64,000 nucleotides of DNA, from positions 72,943 through 136,942 of the forward strand of contig NZ_JAMLIE010000006.1 of the NCBI RefSeq assembly GCF_023954335.1, read 5' to 3'. The position numbers and the translations under genes were made by a program. The DNA comes from Aquamicrobium sp. (GTDB taxonomy: Bacteria; Pseudomonadota; Alphaproteobacteria; Rhizobiales; Rhizobiaceae). The notes under the pieces were generated by a model that did no database searches, was not told the DNA's origin, and saw only the letters and a program-made list of their open reading frames with translations. Of this stretch, positions 1 to 8,515 are shown one piece after another; positions within the stretch are counted from its first letter, which is position 1, and every line of letters starts with the position of its first letter.

Positions 1-873
1 CTCCGGCGTGACAGGGCGGAAGGCGATCATGTCGCGCGGCCGCAGCTGCACGAAGGCGTCGAGGTCGGTGTCGATCACCGTCGCGATGCGCGGATAGCCG
101 CCCGTGGTCTGGTGGTCGGCGAGCAGCACGGTCGCAACGCCGTCGCCCGCCACCTGCACCGAGCCGCGCGCGATCGGCCCGGACGGCATGTCGAGGCTGG
201 CGTTCAGCGGCAGGGCCGGCCCCTGCAACCGAACCCCCATCCGATCGTAGGCATCGGTGAGACGGTACGGGCCGGCAAGAAAGGCAGCGACGGTCCCGGC
301 GGCGAAGAACCCGTCCTGCGGGCCCGGCACGACATGCAGCTCCTGCCGTGGCCGCGCGGTGACGGGGCACGGAATGGCGCCCTCCCTCTCCTCGCGCAGT
401 TCGGCATCAGTGACGGTCAGGCGCTGGCCCGAGACGACGCGCCCGCCGCCGAGCCCGGAAAGCGCGTGGGTGGAAAAGCTGCCGAGCCACCCTCGCGCGT
501 CGAGGCGGCCGGCGAAGGCGAGATAGGTCCAGCTGCCCCAGTGCCCCGGCCGGATCGCCAGCCGCTCGCCGGCGCGCAGGGTGGCGACGGTCCATGACCC
601 GGCCCGGTGCCCGCCATGCTCGACGACGAAGCCACCGCCCGCCACCGCGAAGGTGATTGCGCCCGACAGGCATTCCAGCACCAGCCCGCCCATGGAAATC
701 TCGATGGCCGGATTGCCGGGCGGATTGCCCAGCGCCGCGTTGGCGGCGGCGAAGGAGGCGCGGTCCATCGGCCCGGAAGCCGGCACGCCGAAGCGCATGA
801 AGCCCGGCCGCCCCGCATCCTGGATCGAGACGTGCGGCCCGGCGAAGCCGACGGAAAGGACGGCCTCGCTCAT
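1..873 (-). CDS. pxpC: 5-oxoprolinase subunit C (biotin-dependent carboxyltransferase-like), 3' end outside window
   Basis: Third subunit of the PxpABC ATP-dependent 5-oxoprolinase, which opens pyroglutamate to glutamate in the cytosol. The 291 visible codons begin MSEAVLSVGFAGPHVSIQDAGRPG, the usual KipA/PxpC amino end (SIQDxGRxG), and further on contain GPQDGFF and a DRMGVRLQGP stretch typical of the family. No stop is reached, so the carboxyl end lies beyond base 1. The ATG at 873 overlaps the stop of pxpB by four bases (ATGA), which indicates translational coupling. It is the last visible gene of a nine-gene minus-strand operon that starts at 7437. Confidence 0.9.
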   Translation of the reverse strand, partial: MSEAVLSVGFAGPHVSIQDAGRPGFMRFGVPASGPMDRASFAAANAALGNPPGNPAIEISMGGLVLECLSGAITFAVAGGGFVVEHGGHRAGSWTVATLRAGERLAIRPGHWGSWTYLAFAGRLDARGWLGSFSTHALSGLGGGRVVSGQRLTVTDAELREEREGAIPCPVTARPRQELHVVPGPQDGFFAAGTVAAFLAGPYRLTDAYDRMGVRLQGPALPLNASLDMPSGPIARGSVQVAGDGVATVLLADHQTTGGYPRIATVIDTDLDAFVQLRPRDMIAFRPVTPE

Positions 874-1574
874 GGTTTCGCCCGCGTGTCGAAATCCTGC
901 CGCGAGATGCGGCGGAACTTCACCCTGTCGCCGACGTCGAACAGGAACGGCCGTCCCTCGTCCTCGCCGCGCAGGATGCGGGTCGGCGAGCGGCCGATGA
1001 TCCACCAGCCCGTCGGCATGGTCAGCGTCGTCACCAGGCATTGCGGCCCGGCGATGATGACGGAGCCTGCCGGCACGCCGCGGATCGCCGCCTGCTTGCG
1101 CGGCAGCCTGATCGCCTCGGGCACGCCGGCGAGATAGGCGTAGCCCGGCGCGAACCCGTACATCGCCACGTCATAATCGCCGGAAAGATGCGCCGCGACG
1201 ACATGCTCCGGCGTCAAGCCGCTCGCCTCGGCGGCAACAGTGAGATCGGGTGCGAACTCCGCATCGTAGCAGACCTCGACCTCGCGTAGCGCGCCCTCGG
1301 TGCCGGCCCCGGCATCGAGCGCCATCAGCGCCGTGAGCCTTTCCTCCACCGCGCGATGCGCGGTCACCAGCGGATCGAAGCAGACGAGAAGGCTGGCATA
1401 GGCGGGAATCGCCTCGACGAAGCCGTCGAACGGCGCGGCCGCCAGCGCCGCGTCGAGCTGGACGACCCGGTCGTGGATGCGCTTGTCGATCGCCTCGCCG
1501 AACTCGACGAGGACCGCCCGGTCGGCGACCGGGCGGCAGCGCGGAAACACATCGGCAGGGACAGGACCGCCCAT
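870..1574 (-). CDS. pxpB: 5-oxoprolinase subunit B (KipI family)
   Basis: A 234-residue KipI/PxpB protein, the partner of PxpC in the 5-oxoprolinase complex. The family's cyclophilin-like half is recognisable by GFAPGYAYLAG at residues 140-150 and the LPRKQAAIRGVPAGSVIIAG stretch that follows. The length is normal. The start lies one base beyond the pxpA stop and the stop overlaps the pxpC start, so the three subunits should be made together. KipI was first described as a sporulation-kinase inhibitor in Bacillus, but the pxpA-pxpB-pxpC linkage here supports the 5-oxoprolinase role. Confidence 0.92.
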   Translation of the reverse strand: MGGPVPADVFPRCRPVADRAVLVEFGEAIDKRIHDRVVQLDAALAAAPFDGFVEAIPAYASLLVCFDPLVTAHRAVEERLTALMALDAGAGTEGALREVEVCYDAEFAPDLTVAAEASGLTPEHVVAAHLSGDYDVAMYGFAPGYAYLAGVPEAIRLPRKQAAIRGVPAGSVIIAGPQCLVTTLTMPTGWWIIGRSPTRILRGEDEGRPFLFDVGDRVKFRRISRQDFDTRAKP

Positions 1575-1575
1575 G

Positions 1576-2352
1576 TCAGCCGGCGCCTCCGGCGGATTGC
1601 AGGAAAGGCGCGACCGTGACGCCCGCAGCCTCCAGCTCGGCGCGGACGTGGCGCGCCATGGCGAGCGCGCCGGCGCTGTCGCCGTGAACGCAGATCGAAT
1701 GCGCCTCGAGCGGGATCGCCACCCCCTCGATCGTCGGCATCCGCCCGGTGGACAGGAAATCGACCAGCCGCGCCGCCGCCGCGACGGGATCGTGGATCAT
1801 CGCGCCCTCGCGGGCGCGCGGGACGAGACGGCCGTTGGCGAGATAGCCGCGGTCGGCGAAAATCTCGCTGAACACGGCGAGGCCGGCCGCGCGGGCGGCG
1901 GCTTCCAGCTCGGTGCCGGAGATCGCGAGGATAGCGAGATCGGGCGAGACGGCCCGGGTGGCGCGCGCGATGGCGTCGGCCACGGCGCGATCGTCCGCGG
2001 CCCAGTTGCCGAGCGCCCCGTGCGGCTTCACGTAGCGCACGCTCGAGCCCGCCAGCGCCGCCGCGCCCATCAGCGCGCCGATCTGGGTGGCGACGAGCTG
2101 CTCGACCTCGCGGACCGACAGCGGGATCAGCCGCCGCCCGAACCCCTCGCGGTCGGCGAAGCCGGGATGGGCGCCAACGACCACGCCGCGCTCGCGCGCC
2201 AGCGTCAGCGTCTCGACCATGGTGGCCGGGTCGCCGGCATGGCCGCCGCAGGCGATGTTGGCGCTGGTGACGACGCCGAGGATGGCCGCGTCGTCGCCCA
2301 TGCGCCAGGGGCCGAAGCTCTCGCCCAGATCGGAATTGAGGTCGATTCTCAT
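1576..2352 (-). CDS. pxpA: 5-oxoprolinase subunit A (LamB/YcsF family)
   Basis: A 258-residue LamB/YcsF protein, the metal-dependent subunit of PxpABC. It opens with MRIDLNSDLGESFG and carries the NIACGGHAGDP block near residues 33-43; both are hallmark motifs, including the acidic and His residues expected to bind metal. The length is typical. It sits directly before pxpB. Its presence at the tail of a catabolic operon suggests either that the substrate yields 5-oxoproline or that the enzyme clears a side product; the sequence cannot decide. Confidence 0.93.
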   Translation of the reverse strand: MRIDLNSDLGESFGPWRMGDDAAILGVVTSANIACGGHAGDPATMVETLTLARERGVVVGAHPGFADREGFGRRLIPLSVREVEQLVATQIGALMGAAALAGSSVRYVKPHGALGNWAADDRAVADAIARATRAVSPDLAILAISGTELEAAARAAGLAVFSEIFADRGYLANGRLVPRAREGAMIHDPVAAAARLVDFLSTGRMPTIEGVAIPLEAHSICVHGDSAGALAMARHVRAELEAAGVTVAPFLQSAGGAG

Positions 2353-2382
2353 CCTTCGTCCCCTGCCTCCTCGCCCGGCGCG

Positions 2383-2832
2383 CTATTTGCCGGGCAGGTT
2401 CGTGGCGCGCGTCAGCATGACGACCCCGCCCTCGCCGGCCGTGTCGTAATAGGTGAAGCCGGTGCGGTTCTGGCGGCGCCCGCGCATCAGCGGCGCAAGC
2501 CCGCTTTCCGCGGCCCTGGCTTCCGCGTCGTCCGCATCCGCGACCTCGAAGCCGATATGGAACACGCCCTCGCCCTTGGTGTCGAGATGGATGCGCTGCG
2601 GCGTCGGGTCCCCGTTCGGCTGGCAGAGCTGGAGCTGGATGTTCGGCAGGTTGCAGATGCGGTACTGCATGGCCATGAAGCCACCGCGATGCGGCACCTC
2701 CAGTTCCTCATATTCCACCAGCGGCGGGTAGGCTTCCCATGGCCCGATGCCGATCGATTCGTACCAGGCCTGCGTCCTGTCGATGTCGTGGACGACGATG
2801 CAGATGTGGTGCAGCTTGTCGAAGTTGCCCAT
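2383..2832 (-). CDS. VOC (glyoxalase/bleomycin-resistance fold) family protein
   Basis: A 149-residue vicinal-oxygen-chelate protein. The opening DKLHHICIVVHDIDRTQAWYESIG and the later EGVFHIGFEVADADDAEARAAESG are the two beta-alpha-beta-beta-beta modules, each supplying a His typical of metal binding, and Glu residues are present at the usual places. Family members include methylmalonyl-CoA epimerase, glyoxalase I and dioxygenases, and the reaction here cannot be named. It lies 5 bases from the SDR gene and 30 from pxpA in the same operon, so it probably acts on an intermediate of that pathway. Confidence 0.85.
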   Translation of the reverse strand: MGNFDKLHHICIVVHDIDRTQAWYESIGIGPWEAYPPLVEYEELEVPHRGGFMAMQYRICNLPNIQLQLCQPNGDPTPQRIHLDTKGEGVFHIGFEVADADDAEARAAESGLAPLMRGRRQNRTGFTYYDTAGEGGVVMLTRATNLPGK

Positions 2833-2836
2833 CGCC

Positions 2837-3610
2837 CTATTCCTTGACCGGCACGGTGTAGTTGAGCACCCGGCGGCCGCCGTCGGGATAGATCGTCTCG
2901 CCGGTGATGTAGGACGCGTCGTCGCTGGCGAGGAACGACACCACCGCTGCCACCTCCGAAGCCTTGCCGTAGCGGCCGAGCGGCGTGCGCGACAGGATGC
3001 CCCGCACCGAGGCGTCGGAGACGAAGCCCTGATGGATCATGTCGGTGTCGATGGTGCCCGGGCCGACGCCGACGACGCGGATGCCGTGCGGCGCGAAGGC
3101 GACCGCCGCCGTGCCGGTGATCTGGTTCATGCCGCCCTTGGTGATGGCGTAGGTGGCGACGCGCGGGTTGGCGAGGCCCGAATTGATCGACGACATGTTG
3201 ACGACGACGCCGCCCCCGCCTTGCGCGATCATCTGCCGCGCCGCCGCCTGCGTGCCCCAGAACGCGCCTTCGAGATTGACGCCCAGCACCTTGTCGTAGT
3301 CGGCCTTGGTGATGTCGAGGAAGTCCTGCACCATGGCGATGCCGGCATTGTTGACCATGATGTCGAGGCGGCCGAATTTCCCGACCGCGGCAGCGACCAG
3401 CGCCTCGACCTCCTCCTTGCTGCTGACGTCGGTGACGACCGCGAGCACGGTGTCGGCCGTTCCGATGACGGCGGCGGTTTCCTTGAGCCGCGCCTCGTCG
3501 ATGTCGGCGACCACGACCTTCGCCCCGTCGGCCAGCAGGCGCTCGGCGCAGGCGCGGCCGATGCCGCGCGCCGCCCCGGTGACGATCGCGATCTTGCCTT
3601 CCAGTCTCAT
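2837..3610 (-). CDS. SDR family NAD(P)-dependent oxidoreductase
   Basis: A 257-residue classical short-chain dehydrogenase. It shows TGAARGIG for cofactor binding near residues 10-17, NNAG, a catalytic Ser in NMSSINSG, YAITK for the Tyr-Lys pair, and a closing DGG block. The frame stays open far upstream, but the ATG at 3610 is chosen because AAGGAAGGAA lies just before it and the homologous amino end MRLEGKIAIVTG begins there. Substrate unknown; a hydroxyl or carbonyl intermediate of the surrounding operon is likely. Confidence 0.92.
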   Translation of the reverse strand: MRLEGKIAIVTGAARGIGRACAERLLADGAKVVVADIDEARLKETAAVIGTADTVLAVVTDVSSKEEVEALVAAAVGKFGRLDIMVNNAGIAMVQDFLDITKADYDKVLGVNLEGAFWGTQAAARQMIAQGGGGVVVNMSSINSGLANPRVATYAITKGGMNQITGTAAVAFAPHGIRVVGVGPGTIDTDMIHQGFVSDASVRGILSRTPLGRYGKASEVAAVVSFLASDDASYITGETIYPDGGRRVLNYTVPVKE

Positions 3611-3636
3611 CCCGCGTTCCTTCCTTCTTTGATCAA

Positions 3637-4812
3637 CTAGTATATCACGCTCTCGCGGAGCGGCAGCCCGGCGCGGATGCGCCCGTAGCCCAGCGGCGAC
3701 AGGTCGAGCGTCTCGAACCCGCCCTTGACGATCAGCTCGGCCACACCGCGCCCGGTGGCCGGCGCATGCATCACGCCATGGCCGGAAAAGCCGGTTGCGA
3801 AGATCAGGTTGGCGATCTCGTCGTGAGGCCCGACGATGCCGTTGTGGTCGAGCGCGTTGACCTCGTAATGGCCGGCCCAGGCGCGCTCCAGCCTCAACTG
3901 CTCCAGCGCCGGTATGCGATGGGCGAGCGCGGGCCAGACGACCTCTTCGAGGAGTTCGTGCGCCGGCTCGAAATCGTCGGTGGCGTCGGGGTCGTCGTCC
4001 GCCGGCGGCGCGATGCCGCAGATGAAGCCCTCGCCCTCGGGCCTGATCCATGCGCCGGTGGTGTCGAACAGCATCGGCACGTCGGCGCGGTCGAGCGGCG
4101 CGCGAATGGCGAAGACGGTGCGCTTGCGCGGCGTGACGGGAAGGTCGATGCCCGCGCCCCGCAGCAGCGTGCCTGACGACGCGCCGGCTGCGACGACGCA
4201 GCGGTCGGCGGCAATCGCGCCGCCGTCCGCCAGCCGCACGCCGCGGACCCGGTCGCCGGCGATGTCGAGACCCACGGCCTCCGCCTCGACATAGGCCACG
4301 CCGCGTTCCCGCGCGGCACGGCGAAACAGCGACATCAGCGACCACGCGTCGAACCAGCCCTCATGACGCAGCGCGGTGGTGGCGATGCCGACGTCATCTA
4401 CATCGAGCCAGGGAAATCGCGCCTTGGCCTCGCCGGGCGACAGGGCGGCGACGTCCGCGCCCTCGCGCCGCTGCATCGCCACCCCGGCCTTGCGCGCTTC
4501 CACCGAGTCCAGGCCGCCGAGGATGAGATAGCCGCGCTCGACGAAGCCGACATCCGCTCCGGCCCCGAACCGCTCCCCGATCCGGCGCAGAAAATCCGCG
4601 CCGTAGAGGCTCATATGGATGTTGACCGGCGTGCCGAACTGGGTGCGGATCGAGGCCGCGGAGAGGGCCGTGGAGGAGTGCTGGTAGCTCGCGTCGCGCT
4701 CGACCACCGTGACCGCCCCGGCGAAGCCGAGCGCGCGCAGGAACCAGGCGACGGCGCTGCCGACGATCGCTCCCCCGACGATGACGACGGATTCGGACGC
4801 TCCCGCCACCAC
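3637..4812 (-). CDS. FAD-dependent oxidoreductase, DAO (D-amino-acid oxidase/sarcosine oxidase-like) family
   Basis: A 391-residue DAO-fold flavoprotein that would oxidise a C-N bond of an amino acid or secondary amine. The dinucleotide-binding start VVIVGGAIVGSAVAWFL lies at residues 9-25 and the glutathione-reductase-like Glu in VVERD follows. The usual GxGxxG reads GGAIVG, with Ala for the second Gly. A carboxyl-terminal GFSGHGVMHAPATGR block is typical of the family. Translation probably starts at one of two tandem GTG codons (4812 or 4809), 7 to 10 bases from the dehydrogenase stop. The neighbouring aldehyde dehydrogenase could take an aldehyde it releases. Confidence 0.88.
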   Translation of the reverse strand: MVAGASESVVIVGGAIVGSAVAWFLRALGFAGAVTVVERDASYQHSSTALSAASIRTQFGTPVNIHMSLYGADFLRRIGERFGAGADVGFVERGYLILGGLDSVEARKAGVAMQRREGADVAALSPGEAKARFPWLDVDDVGIATTALRHEGWFDAWSLMSLFRRAARERGVAYVEAEAVGLDIAGDRVRGVRLADGGAIAADRCVVAAGASSGTLLRGAGIDLPVTPRKRTVFAIRAPLDRADVPMLFDTTGAWIRPEGEGFICGIAPPADDDPDATDDFEPAHELLEEVVWPALAHRIPALEQLRLERAWAGHYEVNALDHNGIVGPHDEIANLIFATGFSGHGVMHAPATGRGVAELIVKGGFETLDLSPLGYGRIRAGLPLRESVIY

Positions 4813-4818
4813 GGCCCC

Positions 4819-6297
4819 CTAGCGGATCACGAAGGGGTTGGCCGTCTTGCCGGCCGTGTCGATCCACACCGTCTTGGTCTGGAGATAGGCGTCGATCGCC
4901 TCCCGGCCGCTCTCGCGGCCGATGCCGCTGCGCTTGTAGCCGCCGAAGGGGGCCATGTAGGAAACCGCGCGATAGGTGTTGATCCAGACCGTGCCGGCCT
5001 CCATCGCGGCCGCGCCCCGCAGCGCCCGGCCCATATCCGCGGTCCACAGGCCGGCCGCCAGCCCGTAGGGGCTGTCGTTGGCGATGGCGAAGGCCTCGTC
5101 CTCGTCGTCGAACGGGATCACCGACAGGATCGGTCCGAACACCTCCTCGCGGGCGATGCGCATCGCGTTGCTGACGCCGGTGAAGATCGAGGGCTCGACG
5201 AACCAGCCCCCGGCCAGCGCGGCATCCGCCGGCGTTCCGCCGCCCAGCACGCATTGCGCGCCGTCGGCGCGGGCGATGTCGAGATAGGACAGCACCCTGT
5301 CGCGCTGCGGCCGCGTCGTGATCGGCCCGACCTGTGTCTCGGGTCGCGAGGGATCGCCGATGCGGGCGCTCGCCGCCAGCCTGACCACGCCCTCGACCAC
5401 CCTGTCATGCACCTTGCGCTGCACCAGCAGCCGCGAGCCGGCGATGCAGGTCTGGCCGCTGGCGGCGAAGATGCCGGAGACCGCGCCGTTGACCGCGCTG
5501 TCGATGTCGGCGTCGTCGAAGACGACGTTGGCCGACTTGCCGCCGAGCTCCAGCGTGACGGTCTTCAGCCCTTCCGCCGCCGCGTGATAGACGGCGACGC
5601 CGCCCGGCTCGCCGCCGGTGAAGGCGATCTTGGCGACGTCAGGATGCGAGACGAGCGGCACGCCGACATCCTGCGGCAAGCCGGTGACGGTGTTGACGAC
5701 GCCGGGCGGAAAGCCCGCCTCATCGAACAGCCGCACGAATTCGAGCGCCGAGGCCGAGGTGTGCTCCGACGGCTTGACGACGACGGTATTGCCGGCCGCG
5801 AGCAGCGGCGCGAGCTTCCACGTCAAGAGCATCAGCGGCGAGTTCCACGGCACGATGGCCGCGATCACGCCGAGCGGCTCGCGCCGCGTGAAGGCGAACA
5901 TGCCCTGCTTGTCGATCGGCAGGACCGCGCCCTCGATCTTGTCGGCGAGGCCACCGAAATAGCGGAACCATTCGGGGATGTAGCGCAGCTGCGCCGTCAT
6001 CTCGGTGATCAGCTTGCCGTTGTCGCGCGTCTCGATGGCGGCGAGCCGCTCCGCGTTCTCCTCGATCAGCCCGGCGAGGCGCACGAGCAGCTTGCCGCGC
6101 GCGCTGGCGGTGAGCCCGCCCCACTCCGGCGAACGGAAGGCCGCCTTCGCCGCCGCCACCGCGGCGTCGACCTCGGCCGCGCCGCCCAGCGGGATCAGCG
6201 CCCAGGGACGGCCCGTATAGGGATCGAACGATTCGAAGGTGGCCGGTGCGGGCTGGAGCCGCCCGGCCACGATGTTGTGGAAGCGCGCCAGCGTCAT
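4819..6297 (-). CDS. NAD(P)-dependent aldehyde dehydrogenase
   Basis: A 492-residue soluble aldehyde dehydrogenase of normal length. PWNSP holds the oxyanion Asn, LELGGKS the general-base Glu, and SGQTCIAGSRL the nucleophilic Cys (residue 284). The cofactor loop normally reading FTGS/GxxxG is FTGGEPGG, which is unusual. It sits 8 bases from the ThDP enzyme beta subunit, so a natural role is oxidation of the aldehyde formed by that decarboxylase to an acid. The carbon skeleton of the substrate is unknown. Confidence 0.93.
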   Translation of the reverse strand: MTLARFHNIVAGRLQPAPATFESFDPYTGRPWALIPLGGAAEVDAAVAAAKAAFRSPEWGGLTASARGKLLVRLAGLIEENAERLAAIETRDNGKLITEMTAQLRYIPEWFRYFGGLADKIEGAVLPIDKQGMFAFTRREPLGVIAAIVPWNSPLMLLTWKLAPLLAAGNTVVVKPSEHTSASALEFVRLFDEAGFPPGVVNTVTGLPQDVGVPLVSHPDVAKIAFTGGEPGGVAVYHAAAEGLKTVTLELGGKSANVVFDDADIDSAVNGAVSGIFAASGQTCIAGSRLLVQRKVHDRVVEGVVRLAASARIGDPSRPETQVGPITTRPQRDRVLSYLDIARADGAQCVLGGGTPADAALAGGWFVEPSIFTGVSNAMRIAREEVFGPILSVIPFDDEDEAFAIANDSPYGLAAGLWTADMGRALRGAAAMEAGTVWINTYRAVSYMAPFGGYKRSGIGRESGREAIDAYLQTKTVWIDTAGKTANPFVIR

Positions 6298-6304
6298 CGT
6301 CGCC

Positions 6305-6889
6305 TCAACAGGTCGCGAAGCCGAGATGGGCGCGGAAGCGGTTCTTGACGAAGGTCGCGTCGCGCGGCGGCAACGAGCGCGGCAGGTTCTCCGCCGCGAC
6401 CTTGAGCACGAAGAGGCGCGGCCCTTCGGCCTTGTTGCGCAGGCGGTCAGTCAGTCGGCCGACCTCCTCCAGCGTACGCATCTCGCCCGTCTCGGCGAAG
6501 CCGGCCGCGGCCGCCACCCTGTCGAAGGCGATGCCGCGCCCGGTATGGCTCTCCTGCATCCCGGTCTCGCCGAAATGCTGGTTGTCGAGCACGATCAGGT
6601 CGAGGTTCCGCGGTCGCGCCACGGAGATCGTCGCCAGCGCGCCGAAGGCCATGAGCTGCTCGCCGTCGCCGGTGATCACCATCACCCGTCTGTCCGGCTG
6701 CGCCTGCGCCAGGCCGAGGCCGACGAGCGCCGCCCCGCCCATCGCGCCCCACAGATAGTAGTTGTCGTCGCGGTCGCCCGCCGCGTGCACGTCGTAGCTC
6801 GGCGAGCCGAGCCCGGTAACGACGAGAGCCCCGTCGCGCGCGTCGAGCAGCGTCTTCACCGCCTCGCGGCGATCCATCGTCAGGGTCAT
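6305..6889 (-). CDS. ThDP-dependent 2-oxoacid decarboxylase, beta (cofactor-binding) subunit, sulfopyruvate/phosphonopyruvate decarboxylase-like
   Basis: A 194-residue protein matching the carboxyl half of ThDP decarboxylases. It has the diphosphate/Mg signature from VITGDGEQLMAFG to the closing LDNQ, with the canonical spacing between GDG and N. Together with the preceding gene it rebuilds one active site, as in ComDE sulfopyruvate decarboxylase. The ATG at 6889 is 5 bases past the alpha stop; a GTG at 6898 overlapping that stop is an alternative start. Whether the substrate is sulfo-, phosphono- or another 3-substituted pyruvate is not shown; no sulfoacetaldehyde acetyltransferase or phosphonatase is visible nearby. 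Confidence 0.87.
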   Translation of the reverse strand: MTLTMDRREAVKTLLDARDGALVVTGLGSPSYDVHAAGDRDDNYYLWGAMGGAALVGLGLAQAQPDRRVMVITGDGEQLMAFGALATISVARPRNLDLIVLDNQHFGETGMQESHTGRGIAFDRVAAAAGFAETGEMRTLEEVGRLTDRLRNKAEGPRLFVLKVAAENLPRSLPPRDATFVKNRFRAHLGFATC

Positions 6890-6894
6890 GTCGC

Positions 6895-7437
6895 TCACCA
6901 CTTCTTCTTGCCGAGCAGGCGCTGGCCGATCAGCACCGCGACCTGCTGGTCGGCCTCGTAGGCCATGACCGCCGCCTGCTCGACGGCCTCGATCAGGTCC
7001 GCGCCGGTCTCGGCGCGCAGCACGGTGACGCCGATCGCCTCCAGCACGCCTTGCGTCGCCTGCCCCATCGGCACCTGCCAGGGATTGAACTCGGCCCACT
7101 CGCCGCGCATCGTCACCAGCATCAGCAGCGGAAAGCGCGCCTGCACCGGCAGCGACAGCATGTTGACGCAGTTGCCGACGCCCGAGGACTGCATCAGCAG
7201 TACGCTGCGCTGGCCTCCGAGCCAGCTTCCCGCAGCGATGGCCACGCCCTCCTCCTCGGTCGTCAGCACGTTGGAGACGACGTCCGCGTCCTCCTCGAAC
7301 AGGCTGATGAGCGTCGAGTGCCCGGCATCGGGCACATAGGCCATGTGGCCGACGCCCGCCGCCTTCAATGTTTCGTAGAGCGCGACCGGCCAGTCGCTGG
7401 AAAGGTCGCGACCCTTCGGCTCCCGACGAGCGGACAT
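6895..7437 (-). CDS. ThDP-dependent 2-oxoacid decarboxylase, alpha (pyrimidine-binding) subunit
   Basis: About 180 residues matching the amino half of ThDP decarboxylases. TTEEEGVAIAAGSWLGG carries the Glu that activates the thiamine pyrimidine, and QSSGVGNCVNMLSLP is the conserved helix after it. The frame is open to 7488, but the ATG at 7437 (MSARREPKG) is a better fit to family length. It is the first gene of the nine-gene operon and faces the LysR gene across about 120 bases. Split subunits of this kind are typical of sulfopyruvate and phosphonopyruvate decarboxylases. Confidence 0.85.
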   Translation of the reverse strand: MSARREPKGRDLSSDWPVALYETLKAAGVGHMAYVPDAGHSTLISLFEEDADVVSNVLTTEEEGVAIAAGSWLGGQRSVLLMQSSGVGNCVNMLSLPVQARFPLLMLVTMRGEWAEFNPWQVPMGQATQGVLEAIGVTVLRAETGADLIEAVEQAAVMAYEADQQVAVLIGQRLLGKKKW

Positions 7438-7543
7438 GAATTCAGCAGCACCCAAGGCGCGTCTCCCTGCCTGGAATCGTTGACCCACTCTATAATCCTG
7501 CCCGGATATTCCTACATCGACCCATTTTCATGAACAGATATAC

Positions 7544-7556
7544 CGATATTATATCG
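7544..7556. promoter_or_regulatory. 13-bp perfect palindrome overlapping the LysR gene's leader
   Basis: CGATAT-T-ATATCG is a perfect inverted repeat that ends two bases before the LysR start codon, in the LysR/operon intergenic space. No Shine-Dalgarno sequence is visible there. A site so close to the start suggests autorepression or a leaderless message. The role is inferred; only the symmetry is observed. Confidence 0.45.
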
Positions 7557-7558
7557 CA

Positions 7559-8515
7559 ATGGACGTCACCCAGCTTCGCACCCTCATCCACGTCGCCGAG
7601 CTCGGCAGCCTGTCGAAGGCGGCCGACCGTCTGCACATCGCCCAGCCGGCCCTCAGCCGCCAGATCAGGCTGCTGGAGGAGGAGCTGGGAGTGCGCCTGT
7701 TCGACCGCCACGGCCGCGGCATGATCGTCACCGAGCAGGGGCAGGACGTGCTGCGCCACGCGCTCAGGGTCATGGCCGAGCTGGAGGAGATCCGCGCGGT
7801 CGTCTCCGACGAGAACGCCCCCCTGCGCGGCCATGTCTCCATCGGCATGCCGCCGCCCGCCTCGGACATCCTGTCGGAGCCGCTCGTCTCCGCCTTCCGC
7901 GACACCCATCCCGAGGCGACGCTGCGCATCGTCAGTGCCTATACGGGCTACCTGCTCGACTGGATCCATCGCGGCGAGATCGACGCGGCGATCCTCTACG
8001 ATCCCAGATCGGCGCGCACCCTGCGCATCCAGCCGCTGCTCGAGGAGACGCTGTTCCTGATCGGGCCGCCGGGCCTCGGCCTTTCGCTGGAGCAGGCGGT
8101 TGAGTTCCGCGCGCTCGAAGGCCAGCGCCTGCTGCTGCCCAGCCTCGGCCACGGCCTGCGCACGCTCGTCGACCGCTATGCGCAGGAATGCGGCTTCAGC
8201 CTCGACATCAAGGTCGAGGCCGACAGCTACTCGACCCTGAAATCGCTGGTGCGCCACGGGCACGGCGTCACCGTCCTGCCGCTGGCGCCGATCCACGAGG
8301 AGCTGAAGGCCGGGAGGCTGGGCGCGGCCCCGCTGGTCAACCCGACGCCGGTGCGCCGGCTGATCATGTCCTATCCGACCGACCGCCCCATGCCGCGGCT
8401 GGCCCGCTTTGCAGGTCAGGTGATCGCCGCCACAATCGCCAGGCTGGTCGAGCGGGGCGTCTGGTCGGGCCGCATCCTCGAAGCGGAGCCGGAGCACAGC
8501 CGCCTTCACATATAA
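7559..8515 (+). CDS. LysR-family transcriptional regulator
   Basis: A 318-residue LysR protein. The winged helix-turn-helix occupies residues 1-60 (LRTLIHVAELGSLSKAADRL, then AQPALSRQIRLLEEELGVRLF), followed by a periplasmic-binding-like effector domain. It lies divergent to the nine-gene operon and is the probable activator of it, with the ligand an upstream substrate or intermediate. The amino end resembles the Nac/CbI-like branch. The start has no obvious ribosome-binding site and a 13-bp palindrome sits directly before it. Confidence 0.93.
   Translation: MDVTQLRTLIHVAELGSLSKAADRLHIAQPALSRQIRLLEEELGVRLFDRHGRGMIVTEQGQDVLRHALRVMAELEEIRAVVSDENAPLRGHVSIGMPPPASDILSEPLVSAFRDTHPEATLRIVSAYTGYLLDWIHRGEIDAAILYDPRSARTLRIQPLLEETLFLIGPPGLGLSLEQAVEFRALEGQRLLLPSLGHGLRTLVDRYAQECGFSLDIKVEADSYSTLKSLVRHGHGVTVLPLAPIHEELKAGRLGAAPLVNPTPVRRLIMSYPTDRPMPRLARFAGQVIAATIARLVERGVWSGRILEAEPEHSRLHI

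Noticed and set aside
1477..2847. A 456-codon open frame opposite pxpA and the VOC gene
   Set aside because: Antisense shadow with low-complexity Arg/Ala/Gly content.
6305..7437. Firm assignment as sulfopyruvate decarboxylase (comDE)
   Set aside because: Split layout fits, but no sulfonate importer, xsc or sulfolactate genes are nearby; left as family-level.
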